From Desulfosporosinus acidiphilus SJ4 (lineage in GTDB: Bacteria; Bacillota; Desulfitobacteriia; Desulfitobacteriales; Desulfitobacteriaceae): a stretch of 64,000 nt of DNA. The notes beneath the pieces were generated by a model. That model saw nothing but the letters and a program-made list of their open reading frames with translations, searched no databases and was not told where the DNA came from. Shown in pieces: positions 61,450-64,000 of the stretch (position 1 is its first letter; the number at the start of each line of letters is the position of its first letter). The position numbers were made by a program, and so were the translations under genes. The DNA lies in contig NC_018068.1 in assembly GCF_000255115.2 (NCBI RefSeq), positions 1,459,977-1,523,976 of the forward strand, in the 5' to 3' direction.

Positions 61450-63435
61450 ATGAATTTCATTGAATTTTTAGGAAGTTTGAAAGACCCTCAATTGTGTAAA
61501 GAATATAAAAATAAGTTGAAAAACAAATATACTGCATACCTTGAATCAGAGAGATTAGAAAGGCAACAATTTATATATGAAAAGGATATTAGTGACGAAG
61601 GTTTTCTAGATAGGTATTCAGACAATTGGAATTATGAATGGTTTTTTGTGGGAAATGATATAGAAACTTTCTATACTAATTTAGGACTAGATTTTGGGCA
61701 TTTAGCATCTACAAAAAAGGTTTTATGGAATGGTGAGTTTGAATATTGTTACAAAGACTACACGATTCACGATATGTGGAGTCAATTAGAAAAGTCGGAA
61801 AACGATGAAAGGTTTTGTTTCGGAATTTATGAATTTAGTAAAATATTAAGGAATAATGAAAAACAAGATATTTTAAGAAATGGATTACAGATACTTTTAG
61901 ATGAAATGTTAATTTTTAAAACAGAGGAATTAGTGCCAAGTGAAAAGGTACTTTCCCAATATCTAGAGCAAAATAACGGGTTTATTTGTATGTTTGGGCA
62001 TATCAGAATAGATATAAAGAATGATAGATTGGGGCAAGGTGGAAATGGAATAGTATATGCAGGAAAGTTGGGAAGTTCAGATATTGCAGTTAAATTCTTA
62101 ATTAATTATACTTCTAAGAAATTAGAACGCTTTAAGGCAGAATACATAAATATTAACATGGTAAAGAGCAATCTGGTGAATACTGTTGATTATATCCATT
62201 ATGAAGTGTTAAAAGTCGGTTCACTGGAAATTCCATTTATTATTATGAAAAAGTATGATGGGTGTCTAAAAAAGTTTAAAAACGGAATCACTGAATTAAA
62301 ATGGGAGGATGTTAAAAGGATATATTTCAGCCTATGTAAAGCTTTAAAAACATTAGAAGAAAACAAAATCATCCATAGAGATTTAAAACCAGAAAATATT
62401 TTAATTGATGAAAGCAGTGAATTTATCATCTCGGATTTTGGAATTGCCCATTTTGAGTCAGATGAATCCCCAATCAAAAATATAACTAAAAAAGGTGATA
62501 GACTGGCAAATTTTGAGTTTGCAGCACCTGAGCAAGTAGGTGGTAAGGAAATATCCTTTGCTACTGATATATATGCTTTTGGTCAAATCCTCTATTGGTT
62601 TGTTTTTGGAGAGGTCAATAGGGGAACAGGCGGTAACAATTTAGAAAGATTGTTTGAAAACGAAAGAGAAGCGATCATATTAAACCAAATAGTATATAAA
62701 TGCTTGGCAAATAACCCACTAGATAGATTCCAAAATATCGAAGAAATTGAAGATTGCTATACTAGTTTATACAACAAGGAAAGAAATGTTGATGTATATG
62801 AAGATATGCATAAATTTAGTGACATTGTTAGAAGTGTGTTACCAGAATGTTATCGACACGCATATTGTTTTGAAAACAAAACTGATATAAGTAATTTGAT
62901 CAAAAAGTTAAGTGAAAATAAGTTCAATAGACCTTTAGAATATAATACTGGATCAGCAAACAATCAGATAAAAAGTTTCTACGAAATTGAAAACGGAAAC
63001 TTTATATTAGAGACAAGAGAAATTATAGTAAACAGGATATGGGGACTATTCGAGGATTCTTGCTACAACGATATTTTAATACTAGAAATTGAGAACCCTA
63101 AACTTTATCTATTGGATGGCGAAGAGTATTCTGCAGTTGCAATTATAAATAATGAATTAACAGTTCCGTACAATAAAATTGCTTCAGGGTATTTCAGGTT
63201 TCCAAATGGCGCTGTTGAATCCATAGTAAATATGGATATAGAAGAACGTTTTATTTATGATGAGACAGAAAAATATATAGTCATAGGGACATATCATCAA
63301 TGTTCAATTATTCCAGAAAATGATGGCTACATTGACGATTTGCAAAAATATCCGAATTTAAATGAACAAATTATTTTACAGCTGAAAAAAAATATATCGA
63401 AAAATAAAACATATGAAGTAAAATTAGGACTATAG
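61450..63435 (+). CDS. Hanks-type Ser/Thr protein kinase with extra domains
   Basis: 661 residues, TAAGGGAG before ATG. A helical N-terminal domain of about 180 residues has no known family. The kinase domain (about 190-430) has RLGQGGNGIVYAG (P-loop), DIAVKFL lysine, HRDLKPENIL (catalytic D), SDFGIAHF (DFG) and APEQ. About 210 residues of unknown C-terminal domain follow. There is no transmembrane helix, unlike PknB-type kinases, as in kinases of phage-defence islands. Next to TIR-like genes, it may be an effector or a regulator of abortive infection. Confidence 0.85.
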   Translation: MNFIEFLGSLKDPQLCKEYKNKLKNKYTAYLESERLERQQFIYEKDISDEGFLDRYSDNWNYEWFFVGNDIETFYTNLGLDFGHLASTKKVLWNGEFEYCYKDYTIHDMWSQLEKSENDERFCFGIYEFSKILRNNEKQDILRNGLQILLDEMLIFKTEELVPSEKVLSQYLEQNNGFICMFGHIRIDIKNDRLGQGGNGIVYAGKLGSSDIAVKFLINYTSKKLERFKAEYININMVKSNLVNTVDYIHYEVLKVGSLEIPFIIMKKYDGCLKKFKNGITELKWEDVKRIYFSLCKALKTLEENKIIHRDLKPENILIDESSEFIISDFGIAHFESDESPIKNITKKGDRLANFEFAAPEQVGGKEISFATDIYAFGQILYWFVFGEVNRGTGGNNLERLFENEREAIILNQIVYKCLANNPLDRFQNIEEIEDCYTSLYNKERNVDVYEDMHKFSDIVRSVLPECYRHAYCFENKTDISNLIKKLSENKFNRPLEYNTGSANNQIKSFYEIENGNFILETREIIVNRIWGLFEDSCYNDILILEIENPKLYLLDGEEYSAVAIINNELTVPYNKIASGYFRFPNGAVESIVNMDIEERFIYDETEKYIVIGTYHQCSIIPENDGYIDDLQKYPNLNEQIILQLKKNISKNKTYEVKLGL

Positions 63436-63539
63436 AGTTCGGTAGACCAGACCATATTATAATTAGGCTAATAATCGATAACTGACATTAGTAAATGAGA
63501 GGATATATTGATTAACAATTTTAGATAGTGAGGGAAACT

Positions 63540-64000
63540 ATGAAAGTATCCTTATTCTATTCATGGCAATCTGACTTGCCAAATACTAAAAATCGCGGCT
63601 TGATAAATAACTGCATAAACAAAGCAACAAAACAACTGCTAGAAACTTGTTCCAAAATAACAGAGTTCGAATTGGAAATGGATAGCCGTAATGAAAGTGG
63701 TACACCAGATTTGGCTAAAAGCATTTTTGAAAAAATAGATGCTTGTGATATTTTTATAGCAGATATAAGTGTCATAAATTCAAAATCACACGAACGATTG
63801 ACGCCAAACCCAAATGTTCTCTTGGAATTAGGTTATGCAGCAAAAACAATAGGGTGGTCTAATATTATATGTATTTATAATTCAGAGTTTGCGGAAATTG
63901 AAGATTTGCCTTTTGACATACGTTTTAGAAAGCCTTTGATTTATGATACAAGTTCCGACCTGCCTAAAGCCCGCGATATGCTCACAAAATCATTATTATC
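63540..64000 (+). CDS. TIR-like nucleotide-binding protein, cut by the window edge
   Basis: Starts at ATG 63540 and is open to the right edge (153 codons). SLFYSWQSDLPNTKNRGLI, SGTPDLAKSIFEKIDACDIFIADISVI and TPNPNVLLELGYA are the motifs of the TIR-like predicted nucleotide-binding family often found in CBASS-like and other defence operons. It lies 104 bp after the kinase on the same strand. The rest of the gene is outside the window. Confidence 0.8.
   Translation, partial: MKVSLFYSWQSDLPNTKNRGLINNCINKATKQLLETCSKITEFELEMDSRNESGTPDLAKSIFEKIDACDIFIADISVINSKSHERLTPNPNVLLELGYAAKTIGWSNIICIYNSEFAEIEDLPFDIRFRKPLIYDTSSDLPKARDMLTKSLL

Overview
The window reads as the chromosome (or a large integrated element) of an anaerobic, spore-forming Firmicute, most likely Peptococcaceae (Desulfosporosinus/Desulfitobacterium-like). 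This is inferred from a CWB2-anchored surface protein, YjcZ-type small glycine-rich sporulation-associated proteins, a Spo0E-like phosphatase, a Staygreen-family protein, strong GGAGG ribosome binding sites and frequent GTG/TTG starts. No rRNA or tRNA gene was recognised.

Layout. (1) 1-5.6 kb: ordinary and broken genes among mobile-element debris, including three recombinase 3' ends and a frameshifted GHKL sensor kinase. (2) 5.9-9.7 kb: a 1272-residue secreted surface protein with repeats and three CWB2 modules. (3) 9.9-15.6 kb: a group II intron whose reverse-transcriptase gene is split by a 3-kb serine-recombinase element carrying DUF6788-like and DUF5372-like genes. (4) 16-24.5 kb: single, co-oriented accessory genes (GNATs, DUF3795, DsrE-like, a zinc peptidase, a parvulin-like lipoprotein, an HD protein) separated by seven copies, plus one degenerate copy, of a conserved intergenic repeat. 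It resembles a gene-cassette array in architecture, but no integrase and no canonical attC core were recognised. (5) 24.6-30.6 kb: small proteins, a frameshifted alcohol dehydrogenase, a sulfite-oxidase-type molybdoenzyme and remnants.

(6) 30.8-55.9 kb: the centre of the window, a long co-directional locus that mixes two machines. Tad/Flp pilus components (TadZ-like, CpaF/TadA-like, TadB, TadC, a small pilin-like peptide, a CpaB/SAF protein, a TadE-like protein, a TadV/A24 prepilin peptidase) lie with type IV secretion/conjugation components (VirB6-like, a PrgI/VirB4-N-like fusion, a VirB4 ATPase, a VirB1-like peptidoglycan hydrolase) and an FtsK-like DNA motor. It also encodes a large Ig-repeat adhesin, a thioredoxin-like protein, an intact EAL phosphodiesterase and a Spo0E-like protein. 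No relaxase or replication initiator is visible. (7) 56.4-58.55 kb: a tandem array of fifteen 13-bp iterons, then a winged-helix protein and an FtsZ/TubZ-family GTPase: a type III (TubZRC-like) partition cassette. Together, (6) and (7) look like the transfer and maintenance block of a plasmid or plasmid-like integrative conjugative element.

(8) 58.9-64 kb: a defence-like cluster with a TIR protein, an IS110 element, a Hanks-type Ser/Thr kinase with extra domains, and a TIR-like nucleotide-binding protein cut by the window edge.

All functional calls are from motifs and family knowledge read by eye; no database search was run.
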